DNA of 64,000 bases from Lentinula raphanica (taxonomy: Eukaryota; Basidiomycota; Agaricomycetes; Agaricales; Omphalotaceae), in contig JANVFP010000018.1 in assembly GCA_027919835.1 (NCBI GenBank), positions 744,001 to 808,000 on the forward strand. The letters are read 5' to 3'. Positions within the stretch are counted from its first letter, which is position 1. Each line of letters opens with the position of its first letter. A program made the position numbers and the translations under genes. Shown here piece after piece: positions 1 to 12,072 of the stretch. The notes beneath the pieces are model-generated. The model had not been told where the DNA came from. It searched no databases and worked only from the letters and a program-made list of their open reading frames with translations.

Positions 1-199
1 AACCGCGAGCTGACCTTCCAATAGTGCAGCTACTGCTTGCATACCTTCCTGAAGAGTTGAACAGGGTAAGCCTTTTCAGCCTTCCAGGAAGACATTACAG
101 ATATTCTAAATTTCACAGGAATTCGAGTTACCTCATAAAAGAGCTGCCTATGTTGTCATGAGGAGAGAACGCTTCTTCCAAGCCGCTATGTTGAATTAA
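1..199 (+). CDS. 3' end of an unrecognised gene (cut by window edge)
   Basis: Two exons read in one frame to a TAA stop at 197-199. Exon one runs from the left edge in the frame starting at base 3 and includes the hydrophobic, leucine-rich stretch LPIVQLLLAYLPEELNR. A GT donor (gtaagcc) follows at about 67, and the intron ends with ttcacag at about 119. The last exon encodes EFELPHKRAAYVVMRRERFF and ends AAMLN. The clean donor and acceptor, roughly 53-bp intron and conserved frame support a real C-terminus. I do not recognise the family; the rest of the gene lies outside the window. The opposite strand is also partly open here but gives no spliced continuation. Confidence 0.5.
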
Positions 200-527
200 C
201 ATAGCGCCGAATCAAACGAACGCTGTCTCCACTCTCGAAGTGTTCCGCGGTCTATGTTAATGTTGATAAACATACAGCTTGCATGAAATCATTGCAGTGC
301 GCTAATCAACTGATTTTAGTTCGAACTATTGGGTGTTTTAGCTGCCGCAGTGTACACTAATATCGTACTAGCAAAGCACTGCTATGAGTCGACTTTCATC
401 AAGTTGTCTGTTCAGAATCTCAGAACCAACGACCTTCCGCTAGGATCGGTAAAAATTCGTATATTTGATTTGGTTCTCTAGTTTACTAACAGCTATTTCT
501 GGGAAGATGGTCACTGAGACGTCGCCT

Positions 528-947
528 TTATTCGGAATCCTTAACCTCGTTCAGCTCATGTGCCAATTTGACAACGTCGTTCTAAAAGACTTCAGTCAAT
601 GCAATGATTCCAGTCTATGAAAGGACTTACGCCTTGCCGGCTGATCTTTACAGCGGGATCGTCTTTCCCCCTTGCATTACGAGTGACAGTGTTACCCTAA
701 ACAAATCAAGAATTCATGGTGCATGATTAGGGTATCATTGGTTTATGAGACAGTGGATACTAAAGGAACTATTACCTTGTTGCTGGTCACCTCAGCCTTA
801 CCATCAGTGACGATTTCATCCACTTTCCCAGTAGGCTGCCCACCGCCCCAGTTCCATCTGTGATTTGTTGATTGAGTACATTGTTGTTGCCAACGACTGG
901 GGGAAAACTAACGAGACTTCTTGGCCTTTACTGAGTTTGTCTGCCAT
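528..947 (-). CDS. Hypervirulence-associated protein, TUDOR domain (HVA1/DUF2945-type)
   Basis: This small four-exon gene of about 78 residues starts MADKLSKGQEVS and continues WNWGGGQPTGKVDEIV, EVTSNKGNTVTRNA, DPAVKISRQGNDVVKLAHEL and a TAA stop at 528-530. The order 'kG..VsWnWG.GqP.G.V..........vtSnkGn...r.....PAv.i.r.GndVvK.aheL' is the signature of the fungal HVA1/DUF2945 TUDOR family, named for the Cryptococcus protein. Members are short single-domain proteins, so this one looks full length. Introns are 50-80 bp; the first splits the serine codon before WNWG. The gene is divergent from the ECM15-like gene, with about 250 bp of shared promoter space. The molecular role of the family is poorly known, and a cytosolic location is an inference. 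Confidence 0.8.
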
Positions 948-1195
948 GATCGCTAAGAGTTGGTCGGTTTGTAAGATTTTTCAAGGGCTCGAATGGTGTA
1001 TGAGATTTCATACTAGTTGTGAATGCACTCTGTACTTATACGATGTGTATAATTCTAGACAACCCTCCAAACTCGACGTCACTGCGATAGGTTACCTAAA
1101 TAGCCCCTATGTCTCGAGGAATTTCCCACATGCTAAAGCTGTGCATAGCAAAGATAAGATCTGATAAGATATTTCTTTCTCTCCCAGTGAGAACC

Positions 1196-1842
1196 ATGTC
1201 CTCTTCCGATGATCTATATGCTGTAGCAGGTATGTTACCATCAGAACACACTGATACCGCATCCTCATCTGACGCTCAAGATTTCTGTCTCATACCGATG
1301 GGAACTGGTGAACCTTCTGTGCGCTATTGCCACGATTCCGAAAGACACCATTTCGTATACTTATCTTCGAAATCATCCGGTGTTTTATCAGGTAGCTGGA
1401 TACATCGCAGAATGCCAGCGGATTTTGGAAAAATCCGGGCTTAAATATAAGGTGCGGAGACTGCCGTCAGGCGTTAGAACCGTTGTCGTTAATCTTCTCG
1501 ATGTTTGATCATTTCTTGCTCAGATGCAGTAGGTTTCATCCCAGGATGTAGTTCGAGAAATTACTGACAAATTCATAGCGGCTACGGAACCAACTTGGGT
1601 ACGGTCATTCTTTGATGATACTGTTATCGTACGATAAAGTTCAACTAACTATTTTCGTTTTCTCGATCAGAGGGTCTGAAGTATCGAAGGCTATCCACGA
1701 TTGCCATCTCGCTGTCCACGCACAAGGCGCTCCTCGTATCGCCACAGATATTCGGATTGGTACCCGTACAGACAGAGAAATCGCACCAGGAACAGGAAAC
1801 GAAGCAAAGGTCAAAAGAGTAGAAGAAATCTTGTCCAAGTAG
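1196..1842 (+). CDS. ECM15: ECM15/MTH1187-type thiamine-binding (UPF0045) protein
   Basis: The exons give MSSSDDLYAVA, then DFCLIPMGTGEPS, VAGYIAECQRILEKSGLKYK, a tiny exon ATGCA, GYGTNL, and finally EVSKAIHDCHLAVHAQGAPR, IATDIRIGTRTD and a stop at 1840-1842. This is the MTH1187/YkoF-like (UPF0045) family: a ferredoxin-like fold of about 100 residues that binds thiamine-like ligands in bacteria and archaea and is called ECM15 in yeast. Signature pieces are the N-terminal 'ipiGtG.PSV..yiaec' and the C-terminal 'Ch.avh..GapRI.tdirigtRtD'. The penultimate junction is awkward: the frame holds only if the last acceptor is cagag, giving L-G-S where relatives have L-E-G-S. The start was chosen at the ATG directly upstream of the first good donor. 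Confidence 0.85.
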
Positions 1843-2110
1843 TACCCAGTATGTTTATCCTCAGCCTAAAGGATCGTGCAAGTTGCAGTACAAGGGCAAT
1901 TCGCATATTGGATAGTGTCATGATGTTAAACGATGTATGCGGCGAGAACTATGTATTGGTTCACAACAAATCCATCCGGTATAGATACAGGCTACAGCGA
2001 TGAAATAAGATCACCAACAAATACACTTCATATACTATGTGAAATCCATGAGAGGACCGGTATGAGCGTGTGGTACCTTCCACAGCCAGAAGGGACCTGC
2101 AGTAAAGTGA

Positions 2111-3850
2111 TCAATCAGCCACGTCTTCATCTTCCGGTTGGTTGAGGAAGAAATTTAACGACGAACCAACTGGGTCACCTATAATATTATGAGGATACCG
2201 ATATCGATGACAGATGCCAACACGAACCTTGATCGTGCGCTGAAGTGCTCCAGCTACCAACAATACCTGCAGCGCTGGCGATACCACCGAGCTGAACGCC
2301 TTTCGAGCTTCAGTTTTGAGATCTGTCATCAGGCAATCTCCTGCAGTTCAAATATTGACATACCACCAAAGCGTGCTTGAATGGTGGACAGCACCCTGTA
2401 TCAAATCATACTGTCATCAGATTTTTTAGATTTCACCTCGAGAGAAACATAAATCCCAACATAAGCACTAACAAAAGTCCATCTGACGGTCCCGTCGATG
2501 CCGATGCAGACACTTCCTTCAACTTTTGCTTCGTTACCGGTCACACCACGAGAAGTTCCAGCGAAGTATAGCGTTGGGTAGCGAGTCTTGACCTGTCCGC
2601 AGTCGGGACTTGGCTCGTGGAAACGTAACTGATTTTCGGGAACGAGGTGAAGTTTGACTTCTATAAGCCGAGTGGCTTCTCGAAAGCGGCTATCTCGGAA
2701 AAATTCAGGATTGCGAGGTCCGTTTGCGATATTGGAATACTATGGGAGATTGATATAGGTGTCAGTATACACATATAGCAGATATGATTCCGTACATTGA
2801 AGGCTACGAAAAGATCCAGGACCGCATCATACTTAGAAGAGACAAGACCAAGGAGTTGTGGTTTGTCACACACCGAATAGATCACTGCAAGTCATCCGAA
2901 CGGTCAGGTTTCAAGACAGCTGTCGATGAGAATACGATACGTTACCGGTAGTCCATGAAGCAGACATATCTCCGCCAAGTTCCTGGTAACATCATGAGCA
3001 GGGTAAAACAGTATGAGAGAAACTGCACACCTTCAACTCCTGCCCAATCATTATCCGAGTAAGGTCCAGGGGCGGTGAAAGCCTGTGTATGTTCAAGTCC
3101 CAAAGGTGGTGTGGTTGCACCCCAATGATCAGGCAGGTCTCGGAGGTTGGTTAACACAACGTTAACCAGATGTTCGATATGAATCCAATTGACAGAGCCA
3201 GAGGGCAGAAAAGGTCCCCAATGTGTTACTTGTCTATAATTTCGGATATCGTAGACGAAACACCGACTTGAGACACGACGATCAGCAAGGGTTTCTTGAG
3301 AGTCCTCATCTGTAGATGAATCATGAGTGAGGGAGATGTACGCCATCAGGCGTGAATGTTCATCAACCATATCCCATCCGGGTTGCACAATTGTGAGCAT
3401 CTGGGTCTCTCGCAGCAGACGGTCGAGCCATTGCAGATTTAATGAAGGCCGGCTTTGAGAGTCCCGCGGTGCAGGTAGAGCTTGCGTTACCGCATCAACA
3501 AAAGTCTTCAGTGTCCGTTGTCGTTTGTTGGATTCTGCATTAAGTGCATGATGTGCCACAATTTCCGCCTCCGTTCTGTGTTGCAATGCGCCTTTCCAAT
3601 CAAATGGCTCGGAGAAAGCTTCATCATCATCGTGAATAATGGGCCTAATTGCTTTCCGAGGGTCGTCGTATAATTGGAGGAATACTTCCCGCCAGAGAAA
3701 TTGGCTGTTTCCGTTACATACGAGATCAAAGGTCGACCGACAGACTTCGGCGAACCTGGCAATGTCCGTAGGGTGACAAAAAGTGAGAATATGGAGGATG
3801 AGTTCTGGAGGAAGAGAGAAAAGCTTGGTAGTCTCGGAAGCCGTAGTCAT
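2111..3850 (-). CDS. F-box domain protein (basidiomycete family)
   Basis: The long first exon (3850-3031) encodes an N-terminal F-box (FSLPPELILHILTFCHPTDI, about residues 10-50) for Skp1 binding, so the protein is a probable substrate receptor of an SCF ubiquitin ligase. The C-terminal half matches a family common in mushrooms: WRRYVCFMDYRDLF, then ANGPRNPEFFRDSRFREATR, IGIDGTVRWTF, GVQLGGIASAAGIVGSWS, and an acidic end at a TGA at 2111. At least six exons are needed. The join after DYRDLF is uncertain: the simplest splice meets a stop (TGTGTGA), which a further 40-bp intron would remove, so either the model is imperfect or the copy is slightly damaged. Substrate unknown. The gene is divergent from the prenylcysteine oxidase gene across 154 bp. 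Confidence 0.8.
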
Positions 3851-4004
3851 TGTACTGGACCAATGAAGAAGAGTTCAATGCAGGTTGTATCCATGAGGTG
3901 TTTCCCGGCACTGGGCGTCTATTCCCATTCACGCGTCTCGTCCCGGTCCGCCCCGGAATCATGAACGGAGACTTTAGCGCCCAGTTTGAGCTTTACTCAG
4001 AACG

Positions 4005-5870
4005 ATGCGCTCTCTGCTATTTCTGTCGTTGGTCTCGACCAGCTTGGCACTTCAACTACCGTTCAAAGTTCCCTTCTTCCAGTCTACATCTCCTCAAGAA
4101 GATGACGAACCCGTCCGTGGGACACCCAGAGTTGCAATCATTGGAGCAGGTGCCGCAGGCAGCTCTGCTGCGTTCTGGATATCTAAAGCACAAGAGCGCT
4201 TTGGCGTTGATGTTGAAGTAGATGTATATGAGAAGACATCCCATATTGGTGGAAGTTCGTGCTAATTTCTCTAGATCATGCCATTTCCTCTCACTGATCA
4301 CCACAACACTGGTAGGAAGTCTTACCATCTATCCTCATGACAACGACACGTTCAAACCAGTCGAATTGGGCGCGTCCATATTCGTCAAAGCCAACAGGAA
4401 CCTATGGAGAGCTGTTGAAGAGTTTAACTTGACGTTACAAGACTATAGTGATGAAGGTAATGATCTCGGTATTTGGGATGGAGAACAGCTACTACTCAAC
4501 GTATGTTTTGTTTTCCTTCGAAATGCTCAATGTTGCTGAAGATCACAATAGCTACCAGGAAACCGCTGGTGGGACACGTTGAAAGTCCTCTGGAGATATG
4601 GAGTGATGTCTCCAAGGCGCTCGAATAGTTTGCAAGTGACACATGGCTTGTTTGCGTCAATTTCCGCTGACTTCGTCTCACAGAGTGGCCAATATGCTCA
4701 AACAATATTCTACGCTGTACACGATCGATTCACCAAAATGGGAAAACATCACTGATCTCGCCCACTCGCTTGGCTGGACGAATCTCATAGAGAACACTGG
4801 AGCAGACTTCTTCACTTCGAACGGTGTTTCCAGGCAGTATGTATTCGAGCTGCTTGAGGCTGCCACTCGCGTAAATTATGGCCAGGTGATTGTCTATCTT
4901 TTTCGGGACTCTTGCATTGTTCTCAAATGAATAGAATATCGACTCAATCCATGCTCTCGAGGCAGCGTGCAGCATAGCAGCAGACGGGGCTTCCCAAGTT
5001 GAAGGCGGTAACTGGCAAATCTTTGACCGGTTCTTGAACCATTCTGGAGCCAACATCTACAAGGACACAAAGGTGAATTCCGCATCACAGCGTGTTCTCG
5101 CTATTTCTGAACCAACTTCTAGGTCTCCCGCATCACCCAAAAACAATCATTAAAATCTCGACAATGGGTCGTCCATAGCGACAAGGGATCTACTGGCTAC
5201 AAAGCCGTCATCATAGCTGCACCTTTCCACCAGAGTGGTATCGAGCTACCAACTGCTCTCGCATCCCAGATACCTAAACAACCTTATGTCCATCTTCACG
5301 TCACTTTCCTCACCACTACGTCGCCCAGTCTAAACCCCGAATACTTAGCCTTATCTCCCAACGAAAAGGCACCGAGTATGGTTCTGACCACGTACGAAGG
5401 CGCACGTCAAGGACGAAAGGCTCCAGAATTCAACTCGATCTCGTATCATGGAAAAGTTAGCGAGGACGAATGGGGGGTGAAAATCTTCAGTGAAGCACCG
5501 ATCGAAGACAAGTGGCTGGAATCTGTGTTCAACAATCAAGTCACCTGGGTGCATAGAGCGGAATTCGATGCGTATCCCAAGCTACCACCCACGTCGAGTT
5601 TCCCTCCTGTTATGTTGGATCGTGGTCTATACTATGTGAACGCGTTCGAGCCGTAAGTTGATCAAAGAATACATTACATGTTGGTATTGACGTTCTCCAC
5701 TTTGCAGGTTTATTTCTACTATGGAGACCGAAACATTGGCGTCTCGCAACGTCGTGGATCTGTTGTTGAACGAGGAGTTTAGTTCAAGCATATGCGGGCC
5801 GCGAATCTCTGCATCTACCAAGGAGACAGCGCCAGTCGATGCCAACTTCGTGTTTGGGTGGGATTGCTGA
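4005..5870 (+). CDS. Prenylcysteine oxidase/lyase (FAD-dependent, secreted or lysosomal type)
   Basis: MRSLLFLSLVSTSLA is a signal peptide. It is followed by a Rossmann FAD-binding motif (RVAIIGAGAAGSSAAFWIS, about residues 43-61) and the second part of the fold, DVYEKTSHIGG. The next exons, SLTIYPHDNDTFKPVELGAS and KANRNLWRAVEEFNL, match the family's flavin and substrate region. Later exons (WENITDLAHSLGWTNLIENT, HALEAACSIAADGASQVEGG, VIIAAPFHQSGIELP) and the ending FVFGWDC are typical of PCYOX1 homologues. These enzymes release cysteine from prenylated-protein breakdown products, yielding an isoprenoid aldehyde and hydrogen peroxide in the vacuole or lysosome. About eight short introns keep the frame. 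The length is about the family norm (near 500 residues). Confidence 0.88.
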
Positions 5871-6378
5871 GTACAAAACCAACATGTTATGCGATTCACA
5901 AGTCATACTTATATATTGCAGGCAGAAGGATTAGAGCCATTGAATCTAGCTATGTTCAAAAATACTAATAGGTCTATGGAAATTTCTATGTCAATCGGAT
6001 ACGAATTTACACACCAAGTTTTTCGTGGACATCGTTGAAGAATTAGTAACGTTTTCGGATATGCTCGTCGGATTCCTATGGCCAATGCTAGTCGACAACA
6101 GTGATAGCGACCATGCTCATCGTTACTATCGCGCTTGTTCGAGTGTTTGGAAGCAAAATATCTCATTGAGATCGAGTTATTCATGCCCTAAAGGAGCAGC
6201 TCAGATGAGTGGACGGCAGGATCGCTCAATCTGAGCTCATCAGCTTGTCATCATCGGCCCCGGACTACGGGAGTACTTTTGATCCATGGGCGGGCTCGTG
6301 ATACTACTTTGCTTATAACCATCATCGTCAAGGACTGAGAATCCTAGTCAACGCCTACTACTCTCTCCTCAGTTCACG

Positions 6379-7187
6379 ATGTCTCATTCGGATGATAAGT
6401 GAATGTTTCTATTTTGCCTAATTCTTTTTGCTTTCCTCACAAGTCCTGGTCCTTGATTTGCAGATGTCTCTTCTGCATGATAGTGAAAGGTTCGTCAATT
6501 ATCACTAGCGGTTGACTTATTCTGACACCATTATATAGGAACAATTCCCTCCTTCAAAGTCTACGAAACAGAACGCAGGTATTGTATCAATTATACGATG
6601 AACCACGGATGACCCAATCGATGGAGATCTTGCTAGTCTCGCGTTCTTGGATATCAGTCCCGTCTCTGAGGGTCATACACAGGTGATACCGAAATGTAAG
6701 GATCAGTGAAGCTTGCAGTTTTTATCTCTTTCTGATCATAAACTACAACTTACGCCGCCGCGTCAGATCATGCTGTGACTATAGCCGATCTTCCCGACGA
6801 GTACTTGGCAGACATAGGTCCAGTTGTGAAGAAGGTGGCTTTGGCTACTGGGGCTTCAGCTTATAACGTTCTTCAGGTAAACTTGGGACTTTCTTTTTGC
6901 GATTAGTCTTCCTCACTGAACTCTTTCCTTGGCGGACATCTGGCGAGCAGAATAACGGGAAGATAGCTTTCCAGGTACGAAGTATTCGGATTCAGTTTGA
7001 TATCGATATAAATGTCTTGTTGCTGACTATGTCGGAATAGCATGTCGACCATGTCCATTACCATGTTATTCCAAAGAGAAGTGAAAAGGATGGGTTGATT
7101 TTGGATGTCAACGTTAGTTGGCCGCAGAAGAAGGCAGAGCAGGAGGAATTAGCGGCCACACTTGAGAAAATGAAGGCTAGGATATGA
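6379..7187 (+). CDS. HIT-family nucleotide hydrolase (HINT/HNT1-like)
   Basis: The exons are MSHSDD, KCLFCMIVKG, TIPSFKVYETE, SLAFLDISPVSEGHTQVIPK, VTIADLPDEYLADIGPVVKK, VALATGASAYNVLQ, NNGKIAFQ and HVDHVHYHVIPKR, ending KMKARI-stop. The histidine triad HVHYH, the CLFC zinc-site cysteines of HINT-branch proteins and the LDISP-GH-VIPK core are all present. HINT proteins hydrolyse purine nucleotide phosphoramidates such as AMP-lysine. The length (about 145 residues) fits. Roughly seven introns break a very short gene, some exons being under 30 nt. The start ATG is followed after 20 nt by a donor that rejoins exactly at K-C-L-F-C, which supports it. Confidence 0.88.
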
Positions 7188-7621
7188 TGCTATCTTATAG
7201 GTCGTTGATGCTGTGAATGAAGACCTGTAAGGTCGTGCATTTTCAATTCGGAGAGCGCTTTAGAGCCCGTGAGAATTGTTCCCGGGAACCCCTTGCCTTC
7301 TCCGTTCATCTTCTGAAGAGGAAGCATACAGACCTTCTACTAGCTCCCCTGTTACAAAGAAACAGCAAGATGCCCTTGTATGGAATCCCCGGAGAGAGTA
7401 CTTGTTGCATTAACAATGCCACATTCACCACCGTTCTCCACTTGTGGTTTTGATCCATTAGCAAGCCCAACATAGGACATGCAGCAGTAGCTCCAGTGCT
7501 TGGATAACTCGAACCTTCGTTGGAATAAGACCTCTTGAGCGCAGTTCCTGCTCTAGGTGCGTACTGGCCCTCTGATGATTCCATTAATCTCATTAAAATT
7601 GTAATCTACATTGGCAGAATC

Positions 7622-9584
7622 ATGGCATATGATAAGGAGCAGCGAGGGCCGACCTCCTCTGATCACGACTCAATACAGCTTGACCTCCCATCGTCGCATC
7701 ACACATTGACACGTAGCTCGAGTGGTCTATCCGCCAATTCCAGTGAAATTACCCGTCTTGCTAGCCTGATCTGCGTGGCAATTTCTGTGCTCATCGGTTT
7801 ACTCTGTATCGCTAGTGGCATCTATATCGCTGCAGCCGACCGGGACATATACAATGTCGTATTACCTCCAACATGGCCCGGAGGACCTCCGAGCTACAAC
7901 GTCGTGCCAGCAATGGTTGCGATTTTCCCTGATGCTTCCCACCACATCGTACCTCCCGAACTTGTGCGTCTCGCTTTCACGATCGTCTATACCTTCTGCG
8001 ATGAATCCATCGGCTTTGTGCATTCCGTCACGCAAAGGTCCACGCTAGCGACGCATTCTACGGAGTCATCGCGGGGGTTCGCGCTAGAGCGAAGACGAGC
8101 TCTTCAGTTTAACACCAATCTACGTTTCTTCATGGCCCCCAGAAATGAGGATATCAGCATCTTCAACCCCAACGGAACTCTATGTAACCTCGTCATGGCG
8201 TTCTTCCACATCTTAGCTTATTCGTCACTCTCTCTTTCCAAGCTCACCTTCACCGCCAAAGTCTGCTCAGAGAATTTTGGTCCGAACCGATGTCCGAACG
8301 AGGGCTGGGACAGTTTCTGTATCTCCGCCATCCCGATCCTTGTTCTGGGTATCTCCATCATCGTTCAAGCCAGTATTGCACTTGTGGGGATCCGATGCAC
8401 TCGTATAATTACGTGGAGTTCATCGCCTCTCGATTGTGCGGCTGCTGTTCTTCGCGAAGGAGAGGTATCCCGGGTTCCAGGACGCTGCATGTGCAGTGTT
8501 CTCGATATCAAGGGCTCGACAATTGAAAGCGAGCCCAAGAAGCCATCCCCTATCCAACCATCTGCTTGGAAAGCTCATCGTGGCATCAGACGCATCATCA
8601 AAGCGCTGTGGCTATCTGTCTTCGTATGTGGTGCATGGGGTGGTATTATTGTCGCAGCGTGGCATGACGATACACAATCTACATCGAACTGGGATACTCC
8701 CGGTTTGGAGTCCTGGGCGTTCATACCTTCGAACGCTTCAAACGCCTTCACGTTTGGTCCGAGTTTTACTGGATCGCCACTTTCGCCGGTGTCATGGGTT
8801 ATATGCTACGCTGTATTAGTTGTGGCTCAAGGATCGCTCGCTTTGGCCTTGCATTGCTCTGAAATGATCGTCAATGTGTTGCATGATGAACACATTTGGA
8901 GGCAAGCAGTCAGTACGAGGGGAACCAAGCCGGCGAATCCGATTCTGGCTTTTTTTAATTTCTGGCCCTGCAATATTTTGCGTCTGGCTAAATATTTTCT
9001 GAGTGAGTCTCGCGTACTACGTCTGAATACTAGACTCAAACGCATGAACAGACTGGGTTTTCGGATTTTGCTTGACTCTTCAGGGTACTATTGCGTATTT
9101 TGGAGATCCTGAACATCCTCAAGACGATGGCTCCGATACGCAATCGTCTTTGCAGGTTGTCATGCGCTCAGTGCAGGTGGGTCTCAACGTCAAAGTAGTT
9201 GGAACTCGATTCTAATGAATCTCGGACATGCAGGCCTGGTATCTTATGATCTTTCTGGCATGTTTCTGTACATTCATTACAATACTGGCTCTACGTCAAC
9301 CTCGAGGAACTCTCCCGGCTGCGTATGGACATATTCAGACTCTTGTGAATCTCATTGATGACTGGGCACCCGATATGACGATGTGGTGGGGTCACAAGGA
9401 GGGTAAAGGGAACTACGAGGGACAAGAGGATGAGAGTGGGGACCGCAAAGTAATTCATCATGCAGGTCGGCTTTTCTGACAGCGTTCCGTACATTCATTC
9501 GATTACTCAATCGGCCGTTGCACTCTTGTAGGTACCTCAAACTCACCGTTGCCGCCTGTTGACTTGAGCTACGTATATGCGTGA
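7622..9584 (+). CDS. Multi-pass membrane protein of unknown function (basidiomycete family)
   Basis: A polar N-terminus of about 45 residues precedes several hydrophobic segments: LASLICVAISVLIGLLCIAS, a segment near LVMAFFHILAYSSL, FCISAIPILVLGISIIVQAS, WLSVFVCGAWGGIIVAAW, WVICYAVLVVAQGSLALALH and, after introns, WYLMIFLACFCTFITILAL. The long first exon reaches about 9002. The next exon begins at ACTGGGTTTTC after a 49-bp intron and restores the frame as NWVFGFCLTLQGTIAYFGD. The end carries LPAAYGHIQTLVNLIDDW, a WWGHK motif, VIHHAG and a proline-rich tail ending YVYA. I have the impression of a repeated mushroom family with this 'GHiQTL..liDDW...WGhK...HAG' ending, but know no function. An open frame exists further upstream but has no ATG; 7622 is the first. 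Confidence 0.72.
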
Positions 9585-9961
9585 TGGAGCCAGCCTCCAG
9601 TAGGTCTGTAGTGTGCAGACTGCAGTAGTCTGTAGCACTATTGCTTGGCATGTAAACAGATACAAATCGATGACATACCTGTTTTGGAAAGCGATCACCA
9701 GCGTCTAATTAGAACCACTGAACGTCAACGATGAGATTTCTGGGGCAGACATTAGATACTCTTGTCTCTCGCCATAACAGAGCTGCATTCTCGCTCAACA
9801 AATCCCATCTAAAAACCTCGCATATGCTTCACTCATCTCCCGCTTTTCTTTTGTGACCATCATCAGAAGCCGCTACAATTCCATTAGTATCTAGTGTCAC
9901 TGACTTCAATTGCAAGATTTAATCCGACACTTTCCCCACGCGACCACCTCTCAAAACCACC

Positions 9962-12072
9962 ATGGACATCGTTGGGCACACTGTTATGGAGCATAATCGC
10001 TCAGTCTATTCTCGTGCGTTTCGTTATATCTCTTCTACTGTTGAAGCTCATGAATACATAGGAGCTGATTCCACTTCGTACGTCCTTCACGAGCGAGAAT
10101 GCTCGTTGTACTCATTTAGATTGTAGCTTCGATCGCGGTGATGTATCCTTCATCATCGTGGCTGGTGCAATGGTCTTGCTCATGGTCCCTGGATTGGGTG
10201 CGCATACAAGCCTCTCACAAACAACATGAAGTGCTCAGTATTGTTTCTAGCGTTTCTGTACTCAGGTCTCGCTCGTCGGAAAAGCGCATGTGCGCAATCT
10301 CCTCTTCCTTGTATGATTTGCTGCTGTAGCAACTAACCTGTGTGTCAATAGTATCGTTAATCTGGGCTGTTGCAGGTGCATCCCACACCCATCTCTTCAC
10401 ATTGTCGTAGGTTCTTACTCCCCTTAGCCAGTAACGCCGTTGGTATTTTCCAGTGGTGGTTTTGGGGTTATTCCCTCGCCTTCTCATCCTCCGCCACCAG
10501 CGGTTACATCGGAAATCTTCGCAATTTTGGGCTCATGAAAGTGCTCGGGGACCCTTCCCCTGGCTCTCCTCTCATCCCGGAAATTTTATATAGCTTCTTT
10601 CAGATGGAATTTGCATGCGTGACAATTGGAATCTTGATGGGCGGTATCGCTGGTAGGTTCAACGATGTTCCTCTTGAATACATCAGTACCTATTCTATCG
10701 TTGACGAATATTCCAGAACGCGGCCGAGTTCTGCCCGCGATGATACTCACATTCACTTGGTTGACATTGGTATATTGTCCTCTTGCCTGCTGGGTTTGGG
10801 GAGCGAATGGGTGGGCATTCTCGTGGGGAGTACTTGATTTCGCAGGCAAGCCATAAACTCCACCAGTGTGTGTTCTCCCGTGTGACGGTCACTTGACGAT
10901 GCTTCGGATCCAGGTGGAGGCCCTGTCGAGATTGGAAGTGGTGTGAGTGGACTGGCCTTGGCATGGGTCATAGGTCGCAGACAGGAGAAGGAGCTGCTCA
11001 ATTTCCGTCCCCACAATGTCTCGCTCGTCTGTCTGGGTACGTTTCTGCTGTGGTTCGGCTGGTTAGGCTTCAATGGCGGCTCTGCCTTGTAAGCATTTCA
11101 AGATCGTCTATACATAGCATTCACTAAGACCCCTCCCAGTGGCGCTAACCTTCGAGCAATCGTTGCCATATGGAATTCCATGCTCGCCGCTGCATTTGGT
11201 GGTATGGTATGGTGCATAATGGATTACCGTTACGAACGACATTGGAGTATGGTAGGCTTTTGCTCCGGGACCATCGCTGGCCTCGTCGCCGCAACACCAT
11301 CTTCGGGATTCGTACATCCTTGGGCCTCAGTGATCATCGGAATCGTTTCCGGTGCTGCATGCAATCTGGCTACAAAGTGTCAGTGATCCATGTGTCTTCG
11401 CGAACTTAGTTAAACCATTGCTGTCACAGTGAAATTCCACTTCCGAATCGATGATGCGTTGGATCTGTTTGCGGAACACGCTATTGGTGGTATCGTTGGT
11501 CTCTTCTTGAACGGTTTCTTCGGAACGAACGAGGTCATCCGACTCGATGGTGTCAACACGTCTGTACCTGGAGGTTTCATGGATCACAACTGGAAACAGC
11601 TATACATTCAATTCGCATACATTTGCGCTACATGCTCGTATAGCTTCGTCGTCACTGCGCTACTTGCAAAAATCATCGATATGATACCTGGGCTGAAGCT
11701 TCGAAGCACTCCTGAAGATGAATCCCTTGGTATGGACGAAGTTGAGGTCAGTCGCTCTTTCGCTCTTCAATACACAGATGCAGTGAACTGACTGTGTAAT
11801 TTCCTCTGTTTGTGCAGATTGGTGAATTCGCCACAGATTACATCGAGGTTCGACGAGATTTTACGGATGGTTTATACATGAACGGCAGTGATCCATCACA
11901 ACATCACGTAGCTGCTGGTGATCGACATGGAAGACCGGATAACGTGCTCCATCAGCATTCTCTTATCCAAAATGGGAACGGGATTGCACACGAAGATCTG
12001 AATGGGGTCAAACATGATGGAAATGGTATTGCTATGTTGAACGAAAAGACGAGGGATTCAGACTCGAGTTAA
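9962..12072 (+). CDS. Ammonium transporter (Mep/Amt family, Mep1/3-like pore)
   Basis: Exons encode the Amt fold: FIIVAGAMVLLMVPGLG, AFLYSGLARRKSA, LSLIWAVAASNAVGIFQWWF, GYSLAFSSSATSGYIGNLRN, GRVLPAMILTFTWLTLVYCP, GANGWAFSWGVLDFAGGGPV, EIGSGVSGLAW, VCLGTFLLWFGWLGFNGGSA, FHFRIDDALDLFAEHAIGGI and a hydrophilic cytosolic tail of about 100 residues. The protein moves ammonium across the plasma membrane as a trimer. The second pore histidine (FAEH) is kept. The first is Glu (GGGPVEIGSG), as in yeast Mep1/Mep3 rather than the Mep2 sensor type; this is a comparison from memory. One intron, starting gcaagcc after LDFAG, is of the rarer GC-AG class. Estimated length is about 510 residues with about ten introns. 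Nitrogen control is likely, but I identified no clear GATA-site cluster upstream. Confidence 0.92.
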
